Assembly: GCF_001693485.1 (NCBI RefSeq)
Contig: NZ_MAXC01000001.1
Span: 186,001-250,000, forward strand
Direction of reading: 5' to 3'
Source of the DNA: Bradyrhizobium sp. LMTR 3
GTDB taxonomy: Bacteria > Pseudomonadota > Alphaproteobacteria > Rhizobiales > Xanthobacteraceae
DNA: 64,000 bases
Part shown: positions 53,583 to 62,542 of the stretch, piece after piece
Layout of the letters: each line of letters starts with the position of its first letter
How positions within the stretch are numbered: position 1 is the first letter of the stretch
Notes under the pieces: generated by a model
Seen by the model: the letters and a program-made list of their open reading frames with translations, nothing else
What the model was told of the DNA's origin: nothing
Databases searched by the model: none
Position numbers and translations under genes: made by a program

Positions 53583-54998
53583 ATGGAAAAACTGAAATTC
53601 TATATCGACGGCGCCTGGGTGGATCCGGCCGCGCCGTCAACGCTTGGAATCGTCAATCCTGCGACGGAGGAGATCTTCGCGCAGATCAGCCTGGGCTCCC
53701 CTCCGGATGTGGATCGGGCCGCCAGGGCAGCCCGCCGCGCGTTCGCGACCTATTCCGAAACCAGCGTCGAAGAACGCCTGTCCTGGCTCCAGAAGATCAT
53801 CGAGGGTTTTAGAGCGCGCCTGCCGGAACTGGCGCGGATGATGACCCTCGAAATGGGCGCGCCCATCACGTTTGCGACGGAGCGTCAGGCGACCGTCGCG
53901 CTGTTTCATTTCGAGGAAGCCGCGCGCGTGCTTGCGAACTACAAGTTCGAGGAGCGGATGGGGAACGGGATCATCCGCCGCGAACCGATCGGCGTCTGTG
54001 GATTGATCACGCCGTGGAATTGGCCGCTGAACCAGGTGGCCTCCAAGGTCGCGCCGGCACTCGCAACCGGCTGCACGGTCGTCCTGAAACCCAGCGAGAT
54101 CGCGCCGCTCAGCGCGATGCTGTTCGCCGAGATCGTCGACGCCGCCGGTGTGCCGGCGGGCGTCTTCAATCTCGTCAACGGCGACGGTCCCATGGTGGGC
54201 GAGGCGATCGCCGCCCATCCCGAGATCGACATGGTGTCGTTCACCGGATCCACGGCGGCTGGCGTAAGGGTGGCCAAGCTTGCGGCGAATACGGTCAAGC
54301 GCGTCGCACAGGAACTGGGCGGCAAGTCCGCCAACATCATCCTTGCCGATGCCGATCTGAAAGCGGCTGTGATCCAGGGCGTTCACGCCTGTTACACCAA
54401 TGCCGGCCAGAACTGCCAATCTCCCACGCGCATGCTGATTCCGCGCACGAAGCGGGATGCGGCATTCGAGGCGGCGCGCGAGGCGGTCGACAGTATTCGC
54501 CTGGGAGACCCACTCGATCCGGCTTCCACGATGGGGCCGCTGGTCAGCCAGGCACAGTTTCAGAAAGTTCAGGATCTTATTCAGTGCGGCATTGACGAGG
54601 GTGCGACGCTGGTCGCCGGCGGTCCGGGTCGGCCTGCCGAAACCAACCGCGGATACTATGTTCGTCCGACCGTGTTCGGCGACGTGACGCCGCAGATGAA
54701 GATTGCGCGTGAGGAGATCTTCGGCCCGGTGCTGTCGATCATGAGTTATGATAGCGAGGAGGAGGCGATCGAAATCGCCAATGACACACCGTTCGGCTTG
54801 GCGGGTTTCGTGCAATCCAGGGATCCTGACCGCGCTCGCACCGTCGCCAACCGCATCCGCGCAGGGCGCGTCTACCTCAACGGTGCCCCGTTCGACCGCA
54901 GCCTGCCGTTTGGCGGCTACAAGCAGTCCGGCAATGGGCGCGAATTCGGGGTGTTCGGATTTGAGGAATATCTGGAGGTGAAGGCGATCATCGGCTGA
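53583..54998 (+). CDS. NAD(P)-dependent aldehyde dehydrogenase
   Basis: 471 aa from the ATG at 53583. The catalytic Cys lies in GQNCQSPTRM and the general base Glu in QELGGKSANII; the cofactor region is FTGSTAAGVRVAK. It should oxidise an aldehyde such as one released by the upstream HpcH/HpaI aldolase. The length is normal. It follows the SDR remnant by 43 bp, and the AraC gene after it is convergent. Confidence 0.93.
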   Translation: MEKLKFYIDGAWVDPAAPSTLGIVNPATEEIFAQISLGSPPDVDRAARAARRAFATYSETSVEERLSWLQKIIEGFRARLPELARMMTLEMGAPITFATERQATVALFHFEEAARVLANYKFEERMGNGIIRREPIGVCGLITPWNWPLNQVASKVAPALATGCTVVLKPSEIAPLSAMLFAEIVDAAGVPAGVFNLVNGDGPMVGEAIAAHPEIDMVSFTGSTAAGVRVAKLAANTVKRVAQELGGKSANIILADADLKAAVIQGVHACYTNAGQNCQSPTRMLIPRTKRDAAFEAAREAVDSIRLGDPLDPASTMGPLVSQAQFQKVQDLIQCGIDEGATLVAGGPGRPAETNRGYYVRPTVFGDVTPQMKIAREEIFGPVLSIMSYDSEEEAIEIANDTPFGLAGFVQSRDPDRARTVANRIRAGRVYLNGAPFDRSLPFGGYKQSGNGREFGVFGFEEYLEVKAIIG

Positions 54999-55003
54999 TG
55001 CAG

Positions 55004-55933
55004 TCAGGTGGCAGGGCGAAAATGCCCGGGCGGATGTTTGGTATCGCGCCGGATCAGCCGGCGCAGTGTGGAAGGCTCCGCATATCCCACCCGCCGCGCG
55101 ATCTCGTCGACGGAAAGGCGAGTGGTTTCCAGCAGGAAGCGCGCGGTCTCCAGCCTGATCCGCTGCACGAATTGAATCGGTGAGACGCCGCAGGTCGCTG
55201 CCATGCGCCGGGCAAATGTCCGCGGCGCCAGCGCGACGGCTGCGGCGAGTTCTTCAATCGCAAAATCGCGCGCGATGTTATGGCGGACCCACTGCTCGGC
55301 CTTGGCGATCCGTTCATCCTGTCCCGCCAGATAGGTGATGGCCATGAACGGCGCTTGCGAACGCCGCTCCTCCAGCAGGAGATAGTTGGCGCAGGCCTGT
55401 GCCAGGCCTGGTCCGGCAAACCGGCTGACGATCGCGAGCATCAGGTCCATCTGCGCCATGGCCGCGCCGCCGGTTGCGACCGGCCAATCGGCGACCACAA
55501 TCTGCTCCGGCACCAGTTTGACGGCGGGGTAGCGCTGCCGGAACAGCGGCGCGAACCACCACGTCGTGGTCGCGCGGCGGCCATCGAGCAGGCCCGCCTC
55601 TGCCAGCACGAAGGTGCTCGCGCAGGACGCGGCGAGCGCCGCACCGCGGCCGAACGCGTGGGCCACCATGTCGCCGGCGCGCCGGCAGGCTGAACCCTTC
55701 AGCTTGCGAACGAGCTCGTCCGCCGTCGGGGTACCAAGACCCGGGACAATGACGAGTTCTATGCCACGCAGATCGACATCGCTGCGGCGTGATCCGCAAC
55801 GCACCGTCGTCGCCTTGAATGGCGGAGCGCGCGTCGCGGCGCTGATCCGGTTGGCGGTCGCCAACACGTCGTGGGTGATCGCCGCGCTCGAAGCCATGCA
55901 TCCCTCGATCTCGATAACCGCGACTTTGGTCAT
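55004..55933 (-). CDS. GlxA/FtrA-type AraC family regulator (DJ-1 domain + HTH)
   Basis: 309 aa from the ATG at 55933. The N-terminal DJ-1/PfpI-like domain (MTKVAVIEIEGCMASSAAITHDVL, LVIVPGLGTP, AASCASTFVLAEAGLL with the nucleophile-elbow Cys) is followed by an AraC helix-turn-helix pair ending RVGYAEPSTLRRLIRR. Such proteins regulate catabolic or detoxification genes. It is divergent from the dienelactone-hydrolase-like gene, its likely target. Confidence 0.9.
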   Translation of the reverse strand: MTKVAVIEIEGCMASSAAITHDVLATANRISAATRAPPFKATTVRCGSRRSDVDLRGIELVIVPGLGTPTADELVRKLKGSACRRAGDMVAHAFGRGAALAASCASTFVLAEAGLLDGRRATTTWWFAPLFRQRYPAVKLVPEQIVVADWPVATGGAAMAQMDLMLAIVSRFAGPGLAQACANYLLLEERRSQAPFMAITYLAGQDERIAKAEQWVRHNIARDFAIEELAAAVALAPRTFARRMAATCGVSPIQFVQRIRLETARFLLETTRLSVDEIARRVGYAEPSTLRRLIRRDTKHPPGHFRPAT

Positions 55934-55953
55934 GTCAAGAAATGCCCGATAAA

Positions 55954-55967
55954 TGTCATTTTTGACA
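55954..55967. promoter_or_regulatory. possible operator between the AraC and hydrolase genes
   Basis: TGTCA-TTTT-TGACA is a 5-bp inverted repeat; its right half (TTGACA) also resembles a plus-strand -35 box for the hydrolase gene. Confidence 0.35.
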
Positions 55968-56033
55968 CTAGCGCGCTGCTCGCGAAATCGCAACGATATC
56001 AGCGAATATGCCATCCCCCGAAGAATTGCGCCG

Positions 56034-56873
56034 ATGCCGAAACGGTCCATGAAGCAGGATGATCCGCTCGAGGATTTCACGCGCCGCGATATCACGCTCG
56101 ACGGCGTCGCCAAGAGTGTCTACGTCGCCGGCGCCGGCCCTGCCGTCATCGTGATGACGGAGATGCCGGGGATCAGCCCGCATGTCGCGCGGTTTGCCCG
56201 CTGGGTCCGCGACGCCGGCTTCACCGTCTACATGCCGTCACTGTTCGGCCGCGACGGCGCAGTCCCAGGCGCGGAGGAGGGCGCTGCTGTTTTTCAGCGC
56301 GCCTGCGTCAGCGCCGAATTCCGTGTCCTCGCCTCAAACGAGTCCAGTCCGGTGACCAGGTGGCTTCGTTCGCTGGCGCGGCTGGCGCATGGCGAGTGCG
56401 GCGGTCCCGGCGTCGGCGCTATTGGGATGTGCTTTACAGGAAACTTCGCGCTGACCATGATGCTCGAACCGTCGATGCTGGCGCCGGTGCTTTCGCAGCC
56501 GTCGCTGCCGCTGAACGATCCGGCCGGCATCGAAATCGCTTCGGACGAAGTCAGGGCCGTCCGCGAGCGGCTCGAGCGGGAAGATCTGACGGTGCTGGCC
56601 TATCGCTTCGAAGGCGACAAGTTCTGCATGGCGCAACGCTTCGCGGCCTATGCGGAGGCGCTCGGTGACCGTTTCATCGGGCGGGTGCTGCCGGACAGCG
56701 CGGCCAGTACCGATCTTGCGCCGTTCTTCGAGCGGCATGTCACGACCCCGCACAGCGTCGTCACCGCGCACCTGATCGACGAGGCCGGCCAGCCGACGAT
56801 CGCCGCCCGCGACGAGATCCTGGCGTTCTTCAAGCAGAGGCTCGCGCCTTCGCGAAGCGGTCGCGGCTCATAG
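56034..56873 (+). CDS. dienelactone hydrolase family protein
   Basis: 279 aa from the ATG at 56034 (56049 is an alternative; neither has a strong ribosome-binding site). The nucleophile elbow is GAIGMCFTGNFA with Cys, as in dienelactone hydrolases, and a late His in TPHSVVTAHLID is a candidate base. Relatives hydrolyse enol-lactones from aromatic ring cleavage. Divergent from the AraC/DJ-1 regulator and convergent to the MarR operon. Confidence 0.85.
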   Translation: MPKRSMKQDDPLEDFTRRDITLDGVAKSVYVAGAGPAVIVMTEMPGISPHVARFARWVRDAGFTVYMPSLFGRDGAVPGAEEGAAVFQRACVSAEFRVLASNESSPVTRWLRSLARLAHGECGGPGVGAIGMCFTGNFALTMMLEPSMLAPVLSQPSLPLNDPAGIEIASDEVRAVRERLEREDLTVLAYRFEGDKFCMAQRFAAYAEALGDRFIGRVLPDSAASTDLAPFFERHVTTPHSVVTAHLIDEAGQPTIAARDEILAFFKQRLAPSRSGRGS

Positions 56874-56904
56874 CCGCTTGCCGCGGCGCGATCCGGCATT
56901 CGCG

Positions 56905-57432
56905 TCAGGTGTGCTTGTCGAGGCGTCGCTTGAGCAGGGTCAAATGTTGCAGCAGGTCCGACTGCGCAACTGGCGACAGCTCGCCGATCAGGGCGATCAC
57001 CCATTCCTCATGCCGGCGTGCCATCCGGCCGAATTCCTTTGCGCCTTCCTGTGACAGACGCAGGCGGAAGGTGCGGCGATCTTCGGAATCGACTTCCCGA
57101 TGGATAAAGCCGTCGGCTTCCAGCTTCTGCACGAGCGCGGTGATGGCGCCGTTCGAAACCATCAGGAGTTCAGAAACTTCGGACATGGTCGCGCCTGCCG
57201 GTTTGCGCGCGAGCTGCGCCAAAAGGTCGAAGCGGGCCAGCGTGGTGTTGAACTCCTTGCGCAGCCGTGCGTTCAGCGCCTTCTCGATCCTTGTGGCGCA
57301 GGAAAGCAGCCGCAGCCAGATGCGCAGTTCGAGATGTGCGCCGTCGGATTCGTGCGAAGGCTCGGCCGGGTGCAGCGTGTGCATGCGCGCGCCCTTGGGA
57401 GATCGAGCCTTTCGTTTGACCGTCGCGTCCAT
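56905..57432 (-). CDS. MarR family transcriptional regulator
   Basis: 175 aa. The winged helix-turn-helix is clear (FDLLAQLARKPAGATMSEVSELLMVSNGAITALVQKLEADGFI, then DRRTFRLRLSQEG). A polar N-terminal extension of about 30 residues is present. It is the last gene of the minus-strand catabolic operon, 20 bp after the SDR, so it is probably made with the pathway and senses a phenolic or indolic acid. Confidence 0.92.
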   Translation of the reverse strand: MDATVKRKARSPKGARMHTLHPAEPSHESDGAHLELRIWLRLLSCATRIEKALNARLRKEFNTTLARFDLLAQLARKPAGATMSEVSELLMVSNGAITALVQKLEADGFIHREVDSEDRRTFRLRLSQEGAKEFGRMARRHEEWVIALIGELSPVAQSDLLQHLTLLKRRLDKHT

Positions 57433-57452
57433 GGCTAGAATCTCACCCCAGG

Positions 57453-58187
57453 CTAGATGGAAATCGACCCGATGCTGGCTCCGCCGCAGACGTAAAGCGT
57501 CTGCCCGGTGATGAAGTCGGCATCCGGTGAACTGAAGAAACTGACCGCGCGAGCGACGTCGGTGGATCTGCCGAGACGGCCGAGCGGAATCGACTGTGCC
57601 AGCTTCTTGGCCCGTTCGGATTCCGGAGACATCACGCTCTCGAACATCTCGGTATCGCCGATCGGGCCCGGCGCGACGACATTGACGGTGATCCCGAACG
57701 GGGCAAGCTCGAGCGCCCAGGTCCGTGCCATGCCGATGATGCCGGCCTTGGTGGCCGAATAGACCGTGCGTGTGGCGGCGCCGAGCGCGGCGCGGGAGGA
57801 TAGTAGCACGATGCGCCCAAAGCGCGCCTGCTTCATATTCGGTAGCGCCGCTTGCGCCAGCGCTATCCCGGCGCCGAAATGAAGCTGCGCCAAGGCGCCG
57901 ACGTCCTCGTCGTCAACCTCTTCCAGAGGCTTAGGCCGAATAGCGCCGGCATTGTGCACGACATGGGTGATCGCAAAACTTGCGGCGATTTCCGTCGCCG
58001 CCTGGCGCGTTGCCGTTGCATCGAGCAGGTCGACCTCGCGCGAGGAGAGCTTTGGATGGCTCCAGTCCGGCTTGCGCCGCGACAGCGAGATCACGTCATA
58101 CCCTTCCGCAAGAAGGCCGCGCGCGATCGCAGCGCCAATGCCGGTATTACCGCCGCTTACGATCGCCGTGTGGTGGACCACGTTCAT
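57453..58187 (-). CDS. SDR family oxidoreductase of the dioxygenase operon
   Basis: 244 aa. Cofactor motif SGGNTGIGAA, VHNAGA and active site VYSATKAG are complete. It starts 6 bp after the dioxygenase beta gene and should oxidise or reduce a hydroxylated intermediate from the dioxygenase, as cis-diol dehydrogenases do. The exact step is not known. Confidence 0.9.
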   Translation of the reverse strand: MNVVHHTAIVSGGNTGIGAAIARGLLAEGYDVISLSRRKPDWSHPKLSSREVDLLDATATRQAATEIAASFAITHVVHNAGAIRPKPLEEVDDEDVGALAQLHFGAGIALAQAALPNMKQARFGRIVLLSSRAALGAATRTVYSATKAGIIGMARTWALELAPFGITVNVVAPGPIGDTEMFESVMSPESERAKKLAQSIPLGRLGRSTDVARAVSFFSSPDADFITGQTLYVCGGASIGSISI

Positions 58188-58193
58188 CCTCCC

Positions 58194-58706
58194 TCACATG
58201 AAGAGCTGGATGTTGCCGAAGGCAGCATCGCAATTGATCAGGTCGACACGCTTGAGCTTGATCTTCAGCCTGCCGTTCTCGACGCTGAGATGATGCGTGG
58301 CCCAGGCCGCATAGAGCGTCTGCTCGTCCATGCGGGTCTCGATGTAATGCATCGGGGTCCAGGTGACATAGTTGTTGGCGGCAGGATCGCGCGAATCCAC
58401 CTGCGGCGTCTGCAGCACGTGATGGCAGCGGCTTTTCGGCTTCTGGCTGAACGTCCGCACGCCCTTGAGCCGTTCGACCCGGATCGAGAGCAACAGCTTG
58501 TCCTCATACATCAGCGAGCATGTCAGCCGCGGATCGGTCTGGTTCCATTCCAGCGGCATCCAGTAGAAAGCATCGTCGGCGTAGAGATCGAGCCATTCGT
58601 CGAAACGCTGCTGATCGATCAGCCGCGTTTCGCGAACCACGAAATCGATCAATTCCTGATCGGTGGGAACCGCATGTTTCAGTTGAGCCTCAGCGACCAT
58701 GCTCAT
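58194..58706 (-). CDS. aromatic-ring-hydroxylating dioxygenase beta subunit
   Basis: 170 aa, the usual size, with the SnoaL-like cone fold (LIDFVVRETRLIDQQRFDEWLDLYADDAFYWMP, and later YETRMDEQTLYAAWATHHL). Beta subunits have no metal centre but shape the alpha3-beta3 assembly. The gene starts 1 bp after the alpha gene stop. Confidence 0.9.
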   Translation of the reverse strand: MSMVAEAQLKHAVPTDQELIDFVVRETRLIDQQRFDEWLDLYADDAFYWMPLEWNQTDPRLTCSLMYEDKLLLSIRVERLKGVRTFSQKPKSRCHHVLQTPQVDSRDPAANNYVTWTPMHYIETRMDEQTLYAAWATHHLSVENGRLKIKLKRVDLINCDAAFGNIQLFM

Positions 58707-58707
58707 G

Positions 58708-60021
58708 TTACATCCCCATCGTCATGAACTTGGCCCACGCACGGAACTGATGACGCATCGGCCATTCGCTGGTGCCGTTGACCGCTACGTTGGTCTGCCC
58801 GGCTTCGTCGGGGCTGTAGAGGCGCTGGAGGTTCACCCACTCATTGCCGTTCGAGTGCAGGCCCTCCTGGGCGCGTTCATACATTTCGAGATCGTCATGG
58901 CCGACGATCGAGGTCGGCGCGTTGATCAGCCGGTTGTACATCAGCGTGCGCTCGAGCAGCATGTCGGGCGCATCGACGAGCTGGAACGTCCAGGATTCGA
59001 CCAGCGTCTTGTTGGCCGCGATCGGCTTGAAGTGCCGCAATAACTGGATCGGCCCCTTGATCATGATGTTGGGGAAATAGACCGTGTTGTGCCGGTTCTC
59101 GCCGAGGATCGCCTTGGCGCGTTCTTCGCCATAGGCGGCTTTCATCTTGTCGAAATAGCCGGGCACTGCCGAATAGTCGGAATGGATCGAGTGGTGCACG
59201 CCGGTGTGGCCGTGGCCGTTGTCCCAGATCCGGATGCCCATGTTCTCGAAGAACTCGTACGGGCTCATGAAGGGGGCGATGATCTCGACCGCCATCGGCT
59301 TCTGGGTGCCGGGCGGCGCTTTCTTCCAGACCTCGACCACCGTCCCGGCGGAAGACTCATGCGCAACCATCGGATGGCAGGTGTCGGTCTGGTTTTCCAC
59401 CAGCATCTTCCAATTGCAATTGTGCATATAGCGCAGCACGCCGCCGGCGACCTTGAGCTGACCGACCGGGGAGCGGTCGATCATGTTGTCGAAGCTCGAC
59501 AGGCTTTCACCGAAGAACTCCTCGAAATCGAGGCCGCCGTCATTGATCTTGGCGAACACGAAGCCGCGGTAGTTGCGGACATGGCGCACTGGCGCCATGC
59601 CGCTCGCCGCATGGCTCTGTTCGAAGCCGGTATTCTCGTAGCCCTTCTTAAGGGGAATCGCGAGCAGCGAACCGTCGGTCCTGAAGCTCCAGGCATGGTA
59701 GGGGCAGCGGAAGAACTTTCCGGCATTGCCGCAGGTCTCCGACGTGATGCGCGTGCCCTTGTGCGGGCAGCGGTTGTGCAGCACCTTTACCGTCCCGTCA
59801 GTGTGGCGGACCAGCAGGATCGGCTGCGTGCCGATCGTGGTGCCGAAATAATCGCCGGGATTGGGGACCTGGCTGTCGTGGCCGACATAGACCCAGCTAT
59901 TCGGGAACATATGCTCCATCTCGAGCTGGAACACTTCTTCGCTGACATAGACGTCGCGGTGAACCTCCTGGTCGCGGACCAGGTCGCGAATTGCCGCGAC
60001 ATTGCCGGCGTATCGGGGCAT
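58708..60021 (-). CDS. Rieske aromatic-ring-hydroxylating dioxygenase alpha subunit
   Basis: 437 aa from ATG 60021, which has GGAGGA 4 nt upstream; an ATG at 60033 overlaps the reductase stop. The Rieske 2Fe-2S ligands are CPHKGTR and CPYHAW. The mononuclear iron ligands are the two His in DTCHPMVAHES with the bridging Asp, and a C-terminal Asp. It adds O2 to an aromatic or indolic ring using electrons from the reductase next door. Confidence 0.95.
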   Translation of the reverse strand: MPRYAGNVAAIRDLVRDQEVHRDVYVSEEVFQLEMEHMFPNSWVYVGHDSQVPNPGDYFGTTIGTQPILLVRHTDGTVKVLHNRCPHKGTRITSETCGNAGKFFRCPYHAWSFRTDGSLLAIPLKKGYENTGFEQSHAASGMAPVRHVRNYRGFVFAKINDGGLDFEEFFGESLSSFDNMIDRSPVGQLKVAGGVLRYMHNCNWKMLVENQTDTCHPMVAHESSAGTVVEVWKKAPPGTQKPMAVEIIAPFMSPYEFFENMGIRIWDNGHGHTGVHHSIHSDYSAVPGYFDKMKAAYGEERAKAILGENRHNTVYFPNIMIKGPIQLLRHFKPIAANKTLVESWTFQLVDAPDMLLERTLMYNRLINAPTSIVGHDDLEMYERAQEGLHSNGNEWVNLQRLYSPDEAGQTNVAVNGTSEWPMRHQFRAWAKFMTMGM

Positions 60022-60032
60022 GCGTTCCTCCA

Positions 60033-60995
60033 TCACAGGTCGAGCACGAGTCGCTTGGTTTTTGCGCGCGAGACACAGATCTGCATCACCTTGTTCGACG
60101 CCTTCTCGCTGTCGCTCAAGATGTAGTCGCGATGATCGGGAATGCCTGAGATCACCGTGGTCTGGCAGATGCCGCAATCGCCGCGTTTGCAGTCATGCAT
60201 TGGGTCGTCGCCGGCCTCGATCAGCACGTCGAGGATGGTCTTGCCGGCGGGAATCTCATAGACGCGTCCGCTGCTTTTGAGTTCGACCTCGAAGGCGGAA
60301 TCCCCGGACTTCTCTTCCGGCGCGGAGAAGATTTCGAAATGCAGCCGCCCTTGCGGCCAGTTCAGCCGCTTCGCCAGCGCGATGGCTGCTTCGATCATCG
60401 GCAGCGGTCCGCAGAGATAGAGCGGCACGTCAGGCGCGAGCCGGCTCATCAAGCCCTCAAGGTCGAAGAAGCGACCGGCTTCGTCGTCGGCGTGAATGGT
60501 CGCGCTGGCGCTAGCCAGCCGCTCGATGTCGCCGAGAAAGGCGAGTTCGCCACGGCTGCGGCCCGCATAATAGAACGAGAACGGCCGCTTCGCCGCGTTC
60601 AATTCGCAGGCCATCGTGAGCAGCGGCGTCACGCCGATGCCGCCCGCGACAAGCGCGACTTCACCCGCGCCGGCTCGAAGCGGAAAATTGTTCGCCGGCG
60701 GCGAGATCGTCAGGCGATCGCCGGTCTTGAGGCCGTGCATAAAGCTGGAGCCGCCGTGGCTCTTGCTTTCCTGCAGCACGGCGATGCGATAGGCGGTCGG
60801 ATGTTCGGCCGCGCGCGGCGAGACCGTCTCGATCAGCGAATAGGAGCGACGGCCGACGTCAGGCAGGTGGACATCGATATGGGCGCCGGCAGACCAGCCC
60901 GGCATCGGCGCACCGTTGACGCGCGTCAGCACGAATTCGCGGATGCGCGACGTAAGCGCCTCGGCCTTCGACACCACGACTTCGAATTGATCCAT
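60033..60995 (-). CDS. flavin/2Fe-2S oxygenase reductase (VanB/PDR-like)
   Basis: 320 aa from the ATG at 60995. An N-terminal FNR-type flavin domain (RRSYSLIETV, VALVAGGIGVTPLLTM) is followed by a C-terminal plant-type ferredoxin with ligands in CKRGDCGICQTT and a late Cys. This is the phthalate dioxygenase reductase layout and supplies electrons to the dioxygenase. It starts 2 bp after the oxidoreductase beta gene. Confidence 0.93.
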   Translation of the reverse strand: MDQFEVVVSKAEALTSRIREFVLTRVNGAPMPGWSAGAHIDVHLPDVGRRSYSLIETVSPRAAEHPTAYRIAVLQESKSHGGSSFMHGLKTGDRLTISPPANNFPLRAGAGEVALVAGGIGVTPLLTMACELNAAKRPFSFYYAGRSRGELAFLGDIERLASASATIHADDEAGRFFDLEGLMSRLAPDVPLYLCGPLPMIEAAIALAKRLNWPQGRLHFEIFSAPEEKSGDSAFEVELKSSGRVYEIPAGKTILDVLIEAGDDPMHDCKRGDCGICQTTVISGIPDHRDYILSDSEKASNKVMQICVSRAKTKRLVLDL

Positions 60996-60997
60996 CC

Positions 60998-62542
60998 TCA
61001 GGCGTCCTCGAACAGTGTCTCGACGGTGCGCAACGCGCCGTCGAGTTCGGCGCCATCGGCGTCCTTCAGCGCCACCTTGGTCAGCCGCTGCACCCATTCG
61101 GCGGCATCGGGCCGGCTCGCCAGACGCTCGGACGCAAGCATGACCTTGTCGAACTTCGATTCACCGCGCGAATGGGTGTCCGAATAGCCGCCGACGAGAC
61201 GGCGGGCCTCACATACGGCGGTCGCGAGCGCCGGGTCGCTGCCGGCGAATTTCCGGACGCGTTGCGCCCACTCGTCGAGATGGCGCATCTCGCGGGCATG
61301 CCGCAGCGTGCGCCGGCGGAAGCGCCGCAGTCCGGCCACGCCGTACAGCAGCAGGAACGCAGACGGTGAGGTCGTGCGCAGTTTACGTCCACGATCGATC
61401 AGCCGGGCAAGCCGCTCGTTGCGCTCGACCTTTTCGCCGAGAACTGGCGGCAGGAGCCCCGCCATTTCCTCGATCCGCGGATGGAAGAACTCAGTGATCG
61501 CGACAACCTGGTCGTCGCCGGCGCGGACCTCGCGGCGGACCCGGTCGAACCGCCCCGCGCGTGTCTTGAGATCCGCCACGCGAATCACGTCGTCATAGGC
61601 CATTGCGACCGCGAGATACTTTGCAAATGCCTGCAGCAGGCCGGTCGCCTCGCGCGGCATCGCTTCGAGCCGGTCGAGATATTCACTGCCGTATGCGACG
61701 TCCTGATAATCTACCACGCGCTGCAAGCCGGCCGCGACGATGCCGTGCACCTCCGGCGGCAACTGCTGCGCTCGCGCGACCAGCGCGTCATAGCCGGCGT
61801 GACCGATCGGTTCGAGGCGCGGAAAATGTCTTGCGAGCGGCGGCTTCGCCACAGGCTTGATCTGGGGATCCTGCTTGACCATGGCCACGGCCCGTTCGCG
61901 GCCGGCGGCGAAGGCGCGCAGGCTGGCATCGACACCGACCCCCGCGGCCCGGATCGTGGCTTCAAAATCCTCGGTGGCAAAGGGCAGAGCGCCGGAGCCC
62001 GCGAGCGCGCCGAACAACACCGAGGAGACCACGCTGCCGGTGGCGTCGGCGATTTCGGCCATGTCGAACGCGATGAAGCGGTTGGCGGCGACATTCGCCG
62101 CCTCGTAAACCTGTGCCGCATCGGCGGTGCCGTCGCCGGGCGCGGTCTTCTCGATCACGGCTAATGAGCGGTGCGAGGAGCCAATCAACAGCGTGCGATC
62201 AGGCGAGACCAGCCCGCGCAGGATGGCGCGGCCAGCTTCCATCAGTTCGGCGCCGATCACGATGTCGACCTTGCCCGGCGCGGGCATCAACGACAGCACG
62301 GGGTGGCGGTCGGGCTTGCTCGTGTCGGGCGCGATCATCTCGATGTAGTAGATCGTGGCGCCGGTGCGCTGGGCAACGCCGGGCACCGATGTCGATTGCG
62401 CGAACCAGCCGCGCCGCTCCGCCAGCGCCACGATCCAGTCGACCAGCACGCCGCCGCCCTGGCCGCCCATCGCGAGCACCGCGACGGTGATCGGGCGGGC
62501 CTGACTAAGCACGATGGAGGAGGGCGCGACCGAGACGTTCAT
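60998..62542 (-). CDS. iorB: indolepyruvate oxidoreductase subunit beta with DUF6537-like extension
   Basis: 514 aa from ATG 62542. Residues 1-190 are a POR gamma/IorB domain (AVLAMGGQGGGVLVDWIVALAE, STSVPGVAQRTGATIYYIEM). The remaining about 300 residues are helical and Arg-rich, as in long indolepyruvate oxidoreductases (DUF6537). The enzyme oxidatively decarboxylates aryl 2-oxo acids. Its ATG overlaps the alpha-subunit stop in ATGA. Confidence 0.85.
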   Translation of the reverse strand: MNVSVAPSSIVLSQARPITVAVLAMGGQGGGVLVDWIVALAERRGWFAQSTSVPGVAQRTGATIYYIEMIAPDTSKPDRHPVLSLMPAPGKVDIVIGAELMEAGRAILRGLVSPDRTLLIGSSHRSLAVIEKTAPGDGTADAAQVYEAANVAANRFIAFDMAEIADATGSVVSSVLFGALAGSGALPFATEDFEATIRAAGVGVDASLRAFAAGRERAVAMVKQDPQIKPVAKPPLARHFPRLEPIGHAGYDALVARAQQLPPEVHGIVAAGLQRVVDYQDVAYGSEYLDRLEAMPREATGLLQAFAKYLAVAMAYDDVIRVADLKTRAGRFDRVRREVRAGDDQVVAITEFFHPRIEEMAGLLPPVLGEKVERNERLARLIDRGRKLRTTSPSAFLLLYGVAGLRRFRRRTLRHAREMRHLDEWAQRVRKFAGSDPALATAVCEARRLVGGYSDTHSRGESKFDKVMLASERLASRPDAAEWVQRLTKVALKDADGAELDGALRTVETLFEDA

